Shown: positions 42,835 to 55,430 of the stretch, piece after piece
Numbering within the stretch: position 1 is the first letter of the stretch
Layout: each line of letters opens with the position of its first letter
From: Trichosporon coremiiforme
Lineage: Eukaryota > Basidiomycota > Tremellomycetes > Trichosporonales > Trichosporonaceae
Length of the DNA: 64,000 bases
NCBI GenBank assembly: GCA_039545355.1
Contig: BCJJ01000023.1
Span: 559,362-623,361 of the forward strand
Direction: 5' to 3'
Made by a program: the position numbers and the translations under genes
The notes under the pieces: model-generated
The model's database searches: none
What the model saw: only the letters and a program-made list of their open reading frames with translations
Told to the model about the DNA's origin: nothing

Positions 42835-43063
42835 GTCTACAGTTGATTCTGCAAAACGTAGGTAGAGTGAGTGTCCAAAATCAGTGGTAGCAAATGATAC
42901 ATAAGGGGTGCCGAATTTGGAGCGGTGAATGTCGGTGTTATGATTGTGGCAGATGACATGCTACAGGATGCATACTCGAACATCAGAATGGCCGCTATTG
43001 TCGCCGTCAAATGGACGGCTTTACAGTAGCAAAGAGTATCAACCCTGAGAGTCAGAATATATC

Positions 43064-45383
43064 TCAGGTACCGGCACTGACCAATGTTTGTCGGAAGCGC
43101 AATAGAGGTGCAAGCTCTTTGACAGGACACGCAAGTCGGAGGAATGGATGCTACGAGGTGTCAGCTCAGTAGACTAAACGGGGTCGATCCTCACCTTCAG
43201 CAGTTCCGTTGAAGTAGCGCGGAAATTGACGTCGACGCAGAGGCAGACGCTTAAGAACTGCTTCAAATCCTGGCTCAGCTTGTCCGGTTTCTTGAGTGTC
43301 GGAGTGCCGTTGGTCGCAATGAGGTACAAGGCTTTCAACGGTTCCTCGTCCAGGTAAGGCGGCTCATTCTCGATCATCTCAATAGCCATGATACCCAGAG
43401 ACCAGATATCAACCTTCGCACCATATTCTTTCTGCTTCACTACTTCTGGTGCCATCCAATACGGTGTCCCGACCATGGTCGCTCTCTTCGACTTTTGATC
43501 GGTAAGCTTGGCACAGAAGCCGAAATCCGCTGCATGGTTAGAATTGCCTTGCGTGGTTAAACTCACTGATCTTGACCTCGCCGAACGCATTCATCAGAAG
43601 GTTATCGGACTTGATATCACGGTGAATGATCGAGCGGGAGTGAAGGTGTTGCAGCCCTCTGCAGGTCTTCTCCGTCAGCCAGTTACTCTGAGACCTGCAC
43701 TTACCTCAAGGCAGATCGAAGCAATTTGTTCCTCTGAAAGCTTATTGTTTTCGATAACATCCGTGAGGGCACCACCTTCCATGTATTCCATGACGACCCA
43801 GAGCTCAGTGCTCTTCACCAAGAATGCCTCCAAGAAATTCACAACATTCGGATGGCGCGACTCCTTCATGACGATGATTTCGTTTACGATCAGCTCCTTG
43901 CGAGGCTGTTGAGCCAAGTCCATCTGCTTGATTGCAACCTTTTTCCCGGTGTTGATGGTCTTGGCGACGAAGACCATGCCAGACGCGCTCAGAATCAGCG
44001 CAAGAACATCGCTACCCCAACTTACCCTTGTCCGACCTTCTTGATCTTGGCGTACATTGTTGAGGGATCATCGGCACTAACAACGGATCGCAGTTTGTCC
44101 ATAATCTGCGCTTCATTCATGGTACTGATCCGCTTCTCCACATGACGCGATGGGGCAGCAGGACTCGGCGCGGGTGCTGAAGGAGCAGGCGACTCTGACG
44201 GCTTGGACCGCGCCGGGGCGGCAACCGGCTCTGGAACAGCAGCAGGTGCTTTCACTTCGGTTGCCGGCGGCGTAGTCTGTGCTGGTCGTGGGGGTGGAGG
44301 CGCCTTGCGTTCTGCGACAAGCTGGGTTCTCTGAGCGGGTTGCGGCTTGATCTTCTGCAGATTAGCGTTTGGTCCTCTGCAAGTTGTACGCACATCTTCA
44401 CGAACATCGGGGCCTCGGGAAGCATTGGCATGAGAATGCGACGGCACATCTCGCTGAGAAGGGCTGGTAGAAGACGGCAAAGATGTCGTCGTCGAACCAG
44501 GAGCTGCTTGCCCGCCGAGGCCGAGTCCGTTGAATCGCCCCTTTCCAGCGGATGAGTCTTGTGGGTACGCGGGGCCAGTTCCGTAATACTGTTGTGAAGA
44601 CTGCCCCAATTGCTGATTGATGTAGAACTGCAGGACATCCACGACAGCCTCGGGATCGCGCGCTGCATCCTCTTGGGTAATTGCAGAAGAGGTGAGCAGC
44701 TTCGTCCACTGCGGTGGGAGACCCTGCGATTGTCAGTCTAGGCGAGTGCTCAATACTCACAATGAATCCTCCAGAAACCGGATCGAAGCCAACATGAACT
44801 TGGTGCACGAAATTAATCGGTTGACTGACGCCCATGAGCGGTGAGCGCGAGTTGATGTCGTCCATCCACCCATAAACTTCCTCGTCCGATCGGAACGCGA
44901 AGTACAACAGCTTCTTGTCTTTCATCTCCACTTCGACACAAAAGGGCTTAAGATCCACGCGCTGCACATCGACAACTTCAGCCAGCTGACAAACCACAGA
45001 GGGCGATGAAGATTGCTAAACGTTAATCAGAGTGACCACTATCATACAGGCAGACGTACTTCGTTCTTGAATATCTGCAATTCGGACACGGTAAGCACAA
45101 GCCATCGCTTGCTCCACAGAAAGCTACGCAGACCTTCTTCCTTCATGTTGGCCGCTCCCATCCGGATAATGGCACTTGAGACGCCGCCGGACCCCTTGTT
45201 GCCCGTCTGCATGGTTGGGAAGGAGTTGGCATATGATTTGGACGTGTAAACCGGTGTCGCGGCGACTGTCGGTAGGCGGCCATTAGATCGCGAAGGGGGT
45301 AAGCTTGAGGGAGAGCCGCGTGCACCTGGTGGTGCAGGGGCTGGTCGCGACGGCGTGAGGGAGGCTTGCGACCACTGGGACAT
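43064..45383 (-). CDS. STE20: PAK-family kinase Ste20 with PH and CRIB domains
   Basis: Minus-strand exons 45383-45060, 45015-44761, 44723-44026, 43987-43705, 43666-43567, 43529-43195 and 43150-43064 give 693 residues. A PH domain (~residues 70-170: [37 protein letters not shown]) is followed by the CRIB/PBD ([28 protein letters not shown]), a Pro-rich linker and the kinase: [12 protein letters not shown], Lys in [43 protein letters not shown]. The end is [19 protein letters not shown]. Known: Cdc42-bound PAKs activate Ste11 and polarity; Cryptococcus STE20 lies in MAT. PH plus CRIB is the Cla4-type layout. The exon 5 acceptor is ambiguous by one codon (AAG/ACC). Confidence 0.94.
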
Positions 45384-46825
45384 GGTGTTTCAAGCCTGGC
45401 AGTTCGAGCAGTGAAGTATCGATCGAGAAAGAGGAAGCGGTGGCGACCGTGCCAGTCGAGAGCAACAGTTGGATGGTTAGATGGTAAGCGCGCCGTGCTG
45501 ATAGTATGCGAGCTGTACCGGGGCGGATGCACCTAGGCAAAGGTGAGGGTTGGATGGATGGTTGAAAGACGCGAAGTGCTGGATGAGTTGGGCAACGGAT
45601 GAAGTGACGAGTGACGAGGTGAGCGGCCAGGGTGTGTAGCGTGTAACGAGTTGCAGGCTCTGGAGCGGTAGGTGGAATGGCGGCCCGGTAACTTTAGCGC
45701 TTTAGGGCGTCACAGTAGAACAAGTCGGTAAGTGTCTGGAGCCGTTCATCCTTGCGGATTGCGGTACCTTCAGTCCATGCAGTCCAGACGCAGGCAATGA
45801 ACATCACAGACCAGGGCAGTGCGCTCCTCCCAGTTTCCGAACGAGCAATAGATGGTGCATTGGGAAGGCGTCTTCCACCTTGTCTAACAGACCCCCGATC
45901 AGCGGCATGTACAGTCGTTCACGCAAAGACACCTATCACACTGGATGCATGGTCAAGGGAAAGTAGTGGGGGTAGGAGACGTGGAGACTTGGGCAAAGTC
46001 CGAGAGATGGGCATAAAGCCATTAGGGCGTAGGGTAGCAGGGTACGGGAGCAGGGTCATTCTTAGGTCCCTGAGGCTTGACATAGGTACGACAGTCGGTC
46101 AAAGAGTCGCATGTACGCGTCCATGCAATCTGGCCCAGCTGCCCAGCCGCCCCTTTTGTCTTGCCCGCCTTGCAGTGGGACTGAATATCATCGATTTGTG
46201 CAGAGCTATACCACCAACGTAACAGTTGCCAGTTCGATTAACATATCATAGCCAAAAGATGGCGCCAGAAGCACGCTTGGCATGTAAACATTGCCAGCTA
46301 TACACACACCGCGCAGGGTGAAGACCTCGAGTCCCTACGCAGCCAACAGTGGAAGGTATTGCAGTTAGGATACCTGTTCCGCCTAACTCAGGCCTAAGAT
46401 TTTAGTAGAGGAAAACGCTAAGCCCACCTCGATGCAGTCGAGTCCACCCACTCATCCGCATACTGCCAGTACGCCAGTATGAACTTTGCGGCTTTACACG
46501 CTGCTCGTTTGAGTGTTAGCGAGTTTGCTTAAGCGCACACCAATAACTAACCAATCCTACCGAACCCTGGGCATGTCGATTTAGACAGGATGGCGATAGC
46601 GCTTCATCGCGTTTCTGCTGACTGTCCCAGCTAAACGCTGTGGTCGTAAGATCTGATGCACATAAATGACAACTACAGTATGCTACATAGGCTTGCTAGT
46701 GCCCTTTCCGGCGGTTCTGCTTCCCACTGCTTTCAAGCTTGACAGCGTTCAACGTCTGGATTTGTTGAGCCAGGAACTCTTGAGTTCCATCCCTGTTCGG
46801 TCAGCGACGCCACAGCCCTCCCGTC
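45384..46825. other. 1.4-kb intergenic stretch between the Munc13-like gene and STE20
   Basis: No gene supported. A 156-codon plus frame (45752-46222) shows no motif. I scanned for short frames ending in a farnesylation CaaX box, as expected of pheromone genes, and found none; the scan was visual. Confidence 0.45.
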
Positions 46826-49800
46826 CTACCTCATTCTCAAGATCTTCATTATCAGCTCCGTTCGGTCCTCTCCGGATTTCTGATTCATTGTTCTCTTTGC
46901 TGTCTTTCTCGCTCGGATAGTTCCCAAGTTCCGTTGCCCGATGATGGATTTACTTGGTCTCATGGCCTTGTGCTTCAACGTGTTTTGGAAACCACGAATG
47001 CACTCCTGTCAGGGTCAGCCAAAGTAGACGGCGTGATGACCTACCTCCATCAATTCGTCTGTACTCCAGTCGTAGTACATACTGACGCTCATGATCTCGT
47101 TGAACTTGGCGTTCTGCAGTATGTTGAGCGGCACTCCACTGTCATCCCCCCCCGCGAAAAAGAAATCTCTCAAGAACTTCAACCACCGAAGAGCGATATC
47201 CAGTTCGCTGTGCGACAGGGCGCGCATTTGGCTGGGTTTGTCGCTCAGCGGAGGCACAATGAGAGCCTCGATAGTCGTCAAGATCTGTTTCCAGAGCTTT
47301 GCCATCACCATTTGCATGGCATCAGGGGAAAGAGTTGATGCAAGGGTGTGGTTGTTGGTATCCAGATAGTCAAACAGGGGGTGAATCGCAGCTTCGATTT
47401 CCGCTTCTGTGGGCCCCCGTCTGAGGGCAGCTGTCTGCGGCTTCGCGGGTTGAACTTCAGATGGCGGCAAGGGAATGCTGTAGTCGCCCTGTGCTGCGCT
47501 GACAGCATTCCGGTACGCCGCTGAGATCCGGCCAATGGCGTCGTTCGAGATACGCAAGGCGTCGTTGTAGTCAATGCCGGTGTTAGGTTTGAGTACCGAC
47601 TTGATGTTGTTCCTCGAAAGGGTATGCCGCAACACTGGCGTCATCTGGGTGTTAGCCTCGCCCATTCTCTCCGTCTGCTCCTACCTTATCGACGAAGAGG
47701 CGGACCATGTCTGATTCAGTTCGCTTCAACCAACGGAAGGCTCTGCCGAAGTGGAATTGAATGTCGTCGCGTTCTCCCTCCATGCTTACGCGCAGCAAGA
47801 CGTGCCCCTTCGTGTTCAAGGGCAACAGAACGTCTTTACTTATAAAATCCACGTATTGCGAAGGATCGAGGCGGAGGTACGCTCGGCCAACAAGGTCATG
47901 CTTCCCTGAGAGGTTGCGGTGGCGAACAGTGATCATGAACCAGGAAGGTTGTCGGATAGCGATATCGAAAGTCTCATCCCATCGTGGATCGAAGTCGTCG
48001 TAAATGGTGCGCGTCTTGGCGTACCGATTGCCGTGCTCATCAGACAACACCACAAAGCTATCGGGTGCTTTAACACCGCCGTCAACTTGAAGCCCTTCTC
48101 CTAAAACAATCTTGATAGTGAACAGCGAACTTTGTCCGGTGGAAGCAGATACGGGTTGATTGATGTCCAAAGACGCAAATTCGTCAACCCGCATGTCCAG
48201 GTACAAGCGGTCGAGTTGATGACGCATCGCATCGATGTTGTTCAGTTTCACACAAGACTGAAGTGGTCAGGGAACGGTTCATCAACAGTGCTTACCTCCG
48301 GCGTGAAGTTGAAGAAGGCTTGAAGCTTGCGGTCACCTTGCAGATGGGCAATAGTGCTCTTGGCTTTCTCTATCCAAGCCTGCTGCTTGGCAGACGAGGC
48401 ATGAGATTCGGACTCCTGCATATCGCTGGCAAAAAGCTGCTCCATCTTTGTGCAGTAGTCATCGATCGACAAGCTGATCATCTGATGTTAGCGCGTCCAT
48501 CAGTGCACTTTACCTTTGCTAAGCGCGTCGCGAAAGTCGCCATCTGCTCCGGGTCATCCCATCTCAGTCCCAGGAGGAACGAGATGGCGCTGTGGAAAGA
48601 GTCGAAGAGGTCTGTCACGGAGGATGAATGGCTGTTGGCGCTGACAGGAGTGAACTGAGATTAGTGCGGAAGTGATAGGATACGTACGTCGTCGAGGTGC
48701 AATGCTTGATCAACCCACTGACGCATCTTGACCTCTGTGCTATCAAGCCAGGCTGACACGACGGGGCCAAAGATTGTGGACAGGACCAGCTGAGAACTCT
48801 CCCTGTCTTGTTAGAACAGCGGCGTCTTTGCTGAACCTACATTCCAAAAGCCGTGCCCATATCTTGGAGCTTCTGAGCCCGTTGATATATCTCTAATGCC
48901 TCTTCAAGATGATTCTCCGAGTCATTGTTACCGACCGACAGCATCGCCTCTTCTAGATCGCGGATCCACAGGGATAAATGCTGGTGCAGGACGAGTGAAA
49001 CGACGTCTACTTGACTGGTCGTCAGCGTTCGAACCATGGAGTACTTACGGGGAGATCGGATCGGGGAACCACTTGTCCAACTTCTTGGTACCTGACTCGA
49101 TCCATGATGCCAAAGCCAGAGCAAACTGCCTGTTTTTCCCTCCCTCTCTTGCGTACATCTCGCTTGCCTCATCGATGTAATTGGCGTACGCTTGCTGCCG
49201 CAAGCGATCACAAATCGCTCGTTGTATCCGCTGCAGCATTATGTGGTCTTCGTCACTTGCATCAAGCAACTGCCACTGAGATACAGCCTGGCGGAATTCC
49301 GGCGAGAGGTATCCCTTTGGAGAAGTCAGGGCCACCTCGATATCGTTCAAAAAGAAGGTATTGCGCCGCAGCAGGACTGCCTGAAGGCCACTCTGATCCG
49401 ATACAGGCCATTCGGATACCGACAGTTCTTGAGAAGCACGTCCAACGCCTCCTACTGCTTCGAACACGCAATCTGGAGGAACCTCGCCGTGTTCGTAGTG
49501 CTCCTGGATCGCCTCCAAGAACACCCAAGACCGGTAAGATTGTGGCAGTCGCCAACGTTTCGCGCACTCCGTAAGAAAATCGGTGTGCTCGGCTGAGAGG
49601 ATGCCTAGTGAGACGTCTTGATCTTCTGGTAGGGTCCGAAGAACCTGTAGGTCGAAGTCCAGGCAAACGCGCAGGAGCTGTCGATATGTTTGGCGGGCAT
49701 CTGTTGGAATATAGAAGAAGCGATGAGAGCCGAGTCCTGTGCTGTCCAGGGTAGCTGTGATTCCATTCAGCTCGCTGCGTTCGCCGCTACGATCTCTGGT

Positions 49801-50863
49801 GAGCTCTAAGATTTGAAGCTCTCGTGACAGCTCCAGAAGCGCCGACCGCTCTCGCATCTGGAATTCAGACCACGCCTGCTCGTCTGCAAACTCTTCCCGG
49901 TCATAAGGAGTTTCGCTTCCGGACTCCAGTCTTTGCGTCAAGATCTGTCGTTAGCATGGCTAATCTCTTTCTACTGACTTTGAGATCCTCGAGAGCAGCC
50001 TCCACCGAGCAGCTGCTGCGAAGTGTCTCGACAGCCTCAGCCAGTTTAGGAGAGTCTGCGGGCAAGACTTGTAGCACCACATCGAGTTCGAACGCTGGTC
50101 GAGCGGTAGGCCGATTCTCGTCTGGTACTGTACCGACGGTCGAGGCTAACGAAGTACTATCAGTGTTGTCGCTTTGAAGACGAGAGCGATATGTGGACAA
50201 GCGTGCCCGCAACTCCGTAGCCCCTGACCCAACTGAGCTCAAGCTCTCGTGAAGCAGGTCCAGGAACATCAGAATCTGCGGGTTGAGCTCGGCCTTCCAG
50301 CCCCCATCTGCTAAATCATGCTCCTTCCGGAGAGATTTGGTCGCTGCCGAGACGAAAGCAAGAATGATGTCTTCGAGTTTGCGTGACTCCTTTAGCTGTC
50401 GTTGAAATGTCTTGTCCGCCCAACTTGACGACCAAAAGAAGGCCACTGCTCGCCGAAACCGCTGCTCTGAAAATCTAAATGTCAGTCAGACCCTCATACT
50501 ACACTCACTTGGAGTCCTGCCCCATAGCGACCTTTTGAAGAATGCCATCCAAAGTCTTGATGTATTTCTCTGGATACCGGGGAGACTTGGACGCATCACG
50601 GCCAATGAGCGAGCCTAGGTCCAATGAGAAGCTTGCGAGGGATTCCTGGGCCTTCTGAGCAGCACTGGCCGCCTCCTGCATCAGAAGTGTCTTCTGCTTC
50701 AGGCGCTTGTCTATGGCCTCCTGCAAAAGACTGTCTGTCAGCATACTGTGGTGCGTTGTTGAGATGAACCCACGCGATCCGAAGAGCATACCTATCACAG
50801 TCAGCAGGGACGGTGATGAAAAACGTTCACGTACTCGTGATACTCCTCAAGCTCTGTCGACAT
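46826..50863 (-). CDS. Munc13/UNC-13-like protein with C2 domain and MUN (MHD) regions
   Basis: Minus-strand exons 50863-50831, 50791-50747, 50720-50509, 50474-49979, 49944-49049, 49014-48841, 48802-48688, 48654-48514, 48481-48296, 48257-47685, 47644-47045 and 47005-46826 give about 1216 residues. Blocks: RYPEKYIKTLDGILQKV, QRFRRAVAFFWSSSW, KLEDIILAFVSAATKSL. The MUN-type helices are split by a C2 domain (SLFTIKIVLGEGLQ, DDFDPRWDETFDIAI). The C-terminus is basic, ending LIMKILRMR. Known: the fission-yeast relative Ync13 couples exocytosis and endocytosis at division sites. The first two small exons are uncertain: exon 2 in another frame reads YALRIAWVHL, which looks family-like. Confidence 0.82.
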
Positions 50864-50976
50864 CTTGACACCAACGAAGGCACTCTCTTCCTGCTAGATT
50901 GAGTGTTATGTCAACAACGGAGCGGGGCGCGTTATGACGATGGACACGACGCGGGATGCAATGGGCCAGGAAGCCA

Positions 50977-50986
50977 CCACGTGGTA
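50977..50986. promoter_or_regulatory. ACCACGTGGT palindrome upstream of the Munc13-like gene
   Basis: A perfect 10-bp palindrome with a CACGTG core about 115 bp upstream of the start. Confidence 0.4.
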
Positions 50987-51100
50987 TTACGTAAGTAGTA
51001 TGAATGTGTCTTCCCCGCGTGGACCCCGCAATCGGACCTCAACTGCAACGAGGCATAGCATCATAAACATCATCTACCTAGACTCCAAAATCTACAGTCA

Positions 51101-52345
51101 TTAAGGGCTCTGCACCAGTGCCAAACGTTTTGATATCCGTGCGCTCTGTATGATGGTGGCCATCAGATCGAATGCTGTAATGCAAAGCGGCTCTAGAGCC
51201 CCACCGAGTGTGTTAAACCTTCTCAATTCTCCCTTGCTGTCAGCAGCGGTCCGCTCGGCGACTTACGGAATACGGTACAGCGTGATCTCCTGCTGCTTGA
51301 AGTATCTTCTGTTCTCTTCGTCGATAAGAACCAAACTAAGGAAATACCGCGTGGAGAACTTCTTGTTGACGTCCCGGAATGTCGGAGTCAGCTCGAAGCC
51401 TCCCAAGAACAGCCGGATTGGGATGGTCTCCCCTCGAACCGGAGCTCCATCCATGATTTCGAACTTGGTGATTGTTTCGGACTCGTTGTACAGATTCGGT
51501 GCGGCTCCTGTGGTTTCGCGGCGGATGATGGAGAGCTCCATATGCTTGATCTTGATTCGAACCAGGAGGAAATAGACCTTGCCGACAATGACGTCCTTCA
51601 AATGATACCTACAGTGGTTAGCAAACGTTGCACAGCACTTCTGACTTAGGTTTGTTGAACTCAAACTCGATGTGGAGGCAGTCTTCGATGCCAACCTCCA
51701 TCTTCTCGCTCGTGTTCGTTTTCGGGGGCATGTGATAAGAGTGCACCCAGAAGTCTCGCTCCTTAGTCACCTCCCCGATGCGGCGCATAAGAGTTACCCT
51801 AATGAAATATCTACAGCATTAGCTTTAGCTTGGCCAAAAGAAACTCCGTACCTCAGCTTGACGTTTATTCCCGAGTAGCTTTCGTATTGCTTCTCAACAT
51901 TCTTGAATGTGAAGTCGAACATCTGCGCTTGCCGCATCTCTCCTGGTCCCGCAAGCTCTTGACTCAAGGACACGAAGTCGTACCGGTTGCCCCGATCATA
52001 GAACAACTCTGCCTGGTCAGCTCCCAGGCGTGAAGCCTTCACGAGACTCTCTTCGATCTGCCAACGTACCAATTGAGCCTACAAGTTCGATACGAATACC
52101 GTCATGCTGGAACTTCTTCCCATCCTTGACCCGGACGATGACCTTGGGTCAGTGTAAACCGCGATGATGCCCGATGGCTGGCAAGGACTTACCTTCCCTT
52201 CCACACTCTCCCCATCGTAGTACACGGGATAGAGCTCCTTCTTGTCGTGGTCTCCCTTTGCTTCAACTTGCTTCCGATCATCTTCCCCGTTCAGACGAAT
52301 CTCCACATCCACCGGGGCCGAAGCGAAGCCAAAGAAGGATGCCAT
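51101..52345 (-). CDS. VPS26: Retromer subunit Vps26
   Basis: Minus-strand exons 52345-52193, 52142-52070, 52008-51852, 51810-51646, 51608-51267 and 51236-51101 give 341 residues. Arrestin-like fold blocks: FFGFASAPVDVEIRLNG, ELYPVYYDGESVEGKV, DGIRIELVGSIELFYDRGN, YDFVSLSQELAGPGEM, YFIRVTLMRRIGEV, HIEFEFNKPKYHLKDVIVG, IRIKIKHMELSIIRRETTG, IPIRLFLGGFELTPTF. Known: Vps26 with Vps35 and Vps29 sorts cargo from endosomes to the Golgi. The last intron could be retained: the frame then stops at 51263 after TLYRIP, 42 residues shorter. Splice signals there (GTAAGT, GCTGACAG) favour the longer form. Confidence 0.92.
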
Positions 52346-52525
52346 GGTCGTTGTGTAACTGGGCGGTAACAACAACGCACGATGACATCTGTGCGGATCT
52401 GACGCAGCTGTTTATTACGTAATGTTAGCACCCGGCAGATACGTCATGTGGTCATGAGATCGAGGCGGACGCCAGACACATTCCTCAACGATCACAATCC
52501 CACTCAACACGACTATCATTGACAG

Positions 52526-54675
52526 ATGGAGCCGCCAGCCTCGGGGTACAACCATACGTGGACGCCAATTGGGTACGTGTCTTCATGGCTTTCAGCTGTT
52601 CTAATCATGCAGTGCAACCCCAAACCAGCTCATTGTCTACCACCCTCCTTCGCATGCCATTCAAGTAGTCCCTCACCCTGACCGAGAGGGGGGTGGAACG
52701 TCGGCAGAGCCTATCGAGCCGGATGATGTTGAAGAGCAAGACGTGGGAAAGCCAAGGGATTGCCCGCTTTGCCATCGACCATGGTCGCTGGTGGTCACTC
52801 CCACCGCTCGTGCTTCTAGGGCATTGGGCCGGGGCGACTCCAGCTACTTCCGCGTCCTTGAACGTGCCCATGGTTTCAGTCAGCCTGGGACCCCCATCGA
52901 CGCCGAGAGCAATAGAGAAACAGCGAGCTCAATCGAACCGGTTCCTACTTCGGGTGCTGATGACATGATTGACGTCAATGACCTGCCCGCCATGGGTTAT
53001 TATCGCAGGTTCTTCAAAGAGGAGGCTCGTCTGGGTATTGGCGCCGAAGGGAGCGTGTATTTGGCTACCCATGTGATTGGAGGTAATGCTCTAGGTGCGT
53101 GTTAATGGAGGAAAGCTCTGACAGGAAAGGCACATATGCGGTCAAGAAGATCGCTGTTGGAACTTCAAAGACTTACCTGGTGCGAATGCTCCGAGAGGTC
53201 CGGCTCCTGGAAGCACTTCGGCATCCAAATATCATTCCCTATTATCACTCGTGGGTTGATGAGACTCAGTTTTCATCGTTTAGCCCTCCCGTTCTGGCAC
53301 TGCACGTGCTCATGATGTACGCCTCTGCTGGGAATCTCGACGCCTTCCTCATAAATCGCAGCCATGCTGCTTCGGTAGACACGGAGAGCGCCGGGGGATT
53401 GGCGTTGAACGACGACTTCGAGCACTTGCCAAAGGCAGAGAGAATCAAGGCGTTCAAACGACGTCGCCAAAGTGGGGTGGGACGGGCGAAGGGGGAGAGC
53501 AGGGGAGTGCTTCTTCTCGGCCTGGAGGAGGTGTTGAAGCTATTTGGAGACGTTGTGGAAGGCTTGGCATTCCTAGTTAGTGGCTTGGATTTAGCAGAGT
53601 TAACCGAACAGCATTCGAACTCAATACTGCATCTTGATCTCAAGTGCTCCAACGTATTGTTGCACTGGGAAGAAGGGGAGGTAACGTACGTGCCCAGCAA
53701 GCTATGCGCTGATTGTTCAGTCCCAAAGCGATGCTCTCTGACTTTGGGACATCCGAGGAGATGATCCGAGGTCGCCGTCAGCGAACGGGACACACAGGAA
53801 CATTGGAATACATGGTACGTTGCTACCTGGCTGATGCACTGACATCGTAGGCTCCCGAAACCATAGTCATGGACGTGAACGGGGACTGGCGACCCTCGGA
53901 CTCCCACGCCGACATGTGGTCTCTTGGTAAGCAGAATCTTATCGCTCTTCTGACTTTGAACAGGCATGATTTTGCACAAGATGCTGTTCCTGAAGCTACC
54001 TTACCAGGCTTCTGACGACCTAGCGGCTTTGCACGAGGAAATCATTCGATACCGCGGATTCCATCCTACCCCGAAGGTTATCGAGGTATGCGAGAGAAGG
54101 CACATCCCTCGTGCATTGCTTCTCTTGCTCGAAAAACTTCTGGATCTGTCCCCCGAACAACGCCCAAACGCAGAGCGTGTGAAGCTAGCGCTCTCTCGGT
54201 TCCAGACTTCTGGCCTCGGAAATAAGTTAGGGAACCTCTGGAAGAATAAGTTTAAAGACAAGAAGCGGAACGAGGTAGGTTATGGAGGTGGCTGCGCTGA
54301 CTGAGAGAAACGAGCCGCTGATCGGTCTCCCGTACGGTCGTTGCTCGCTTTACCGTCCCCCCCGGGATATCCAGAAGTGAGGATCACACCTCCTGTTCCC
54401 GACGGTGAGGTTGAGAGCCTGGGGTGGAAGAAGTATGCGTGGTTGGCACTGTTCACATTGAAGGTTTGTTTCTTAATCGAAGTCTCTCGCTCATTGTCAA
54501 GATCATGTCTCTTCAGCCTAACGTCCTCGGGGTACAGCTTCCACCAGCGGTCGTCGTATGTCTAGTCATCATTGCCATTGTCGACACCCCATCTAACTCT
54601 GCGTCCCTGGCCCTCAGCGGTGGGCTGCTATTGATCCACGTGTCTGCGTTGGTCTCTGCCAAGCTCAACGCCTGA
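52526..54675 (+). CDS. IKS1: Serine/threonine kinase Iks1 with C-terminal membrane anchor
   Basis: Exons 52526-52572, 52613-53094, 53130-53575, 53612-53685, 53721-53814, 53851-53926, 53964-54274, 54308-54463 and 54502-54675 give 619 residues. The kinase has LGIGAEGSVYLATHVIGG, TYAVKKIAVG, HPNIIPYYHSWVDE, the atypical catalytic loop HLDLKCSNVLLHW (HLD for HRD, usual in Iks1), SDFGTSEE and GTLEYMAPET. A hydrophobic segment near the end (AVVVCLVIIAIVDT, GGLLLIHVSALVSA) would anchor it to a membrane. Known: Iks1 is poorly understood in yeast; the Cryptococcus MAT locus carries IKS1. It is divergent from VPS26 with 180 bp between starts. The exon 2/3 join uses an AAAG acceptor and was set by the ALGTYAVKK motif. 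Confidence 0.9.
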
Positions 54676-55430
54676 GAGGAATATATGAATATGGGTCCTG
54701 TGTACATAAAACTGTATCTTGAGTATGTCAACTTGTAAAACGATGATGCACGACGGTGGTGCCTTGACGGAGGGCTGTGGTAGAGTGTCGACGGCTATGG
54801 TGGAGTGTCAATGGTGACGGAGGCAAACGAGGGAAGGGTTGTGAGTGCGCGCCGCGTCGGCGCGTGTGGAGAGTAGACTTGGACCCGAACGGCCCCTGAG
54901 ACTCCCTGGACTGCCAGCTAACCAGGTGGGACTTGGGCCTAAGGCGAGGAGCTACTGCCGGGGCGGCGCCAAGGCCCAGGCGACTAGGCAGCATGAGCAG
55001 TTGGCAGCCGACAGCCAGCACCCTGGATCGTATCCGTACTTGTTGCTGGAAACCAGTCCGTCGTGCCGGATGCGGTGACAGCGATCGACTTGCAGTGACC
55101 GACACCAACCCAGCGCCATCACGCCCCGCTTGCTTCGATCACGCTTCCTCACTCCACACATCAATTCCATTGCTCATTCTCACCGTGTCATAGTGATTGA
55201 CGGTCCTTAATCGTACTCAACATTCCCACTGCATCGGCCCGCGCAGACGCACATTTCGTTTCTCCTGACGTTGGGTTGGTACAACCGAACGCAGCGTCCT
55301 GGCACGACGTCGCTGGGCCTCGGTACGTCCTACATATCGTGCGTTCTTGGGCGAGAGCTGATGCCATGAAGCCGTCCTTGATGCCCTGAGCTTTGACAAC
55401 GGTACACTCGGATATCCTCCGGTTTTCGCC
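54676..55430. other. Intergenic stretch upstream of STE11
   Basis: 755 bp with no supported gene; the 3' part should hold the STE11 promoter. No site was recognised. Confidence 0.45.

Noticed and set aside
45384..46825. Search for a pheromone precursor gene with CaaX end
   Set aside because: No short frame ending in a credible CaaX motif was seen on either strand by eye; a systematic scan could still find one.
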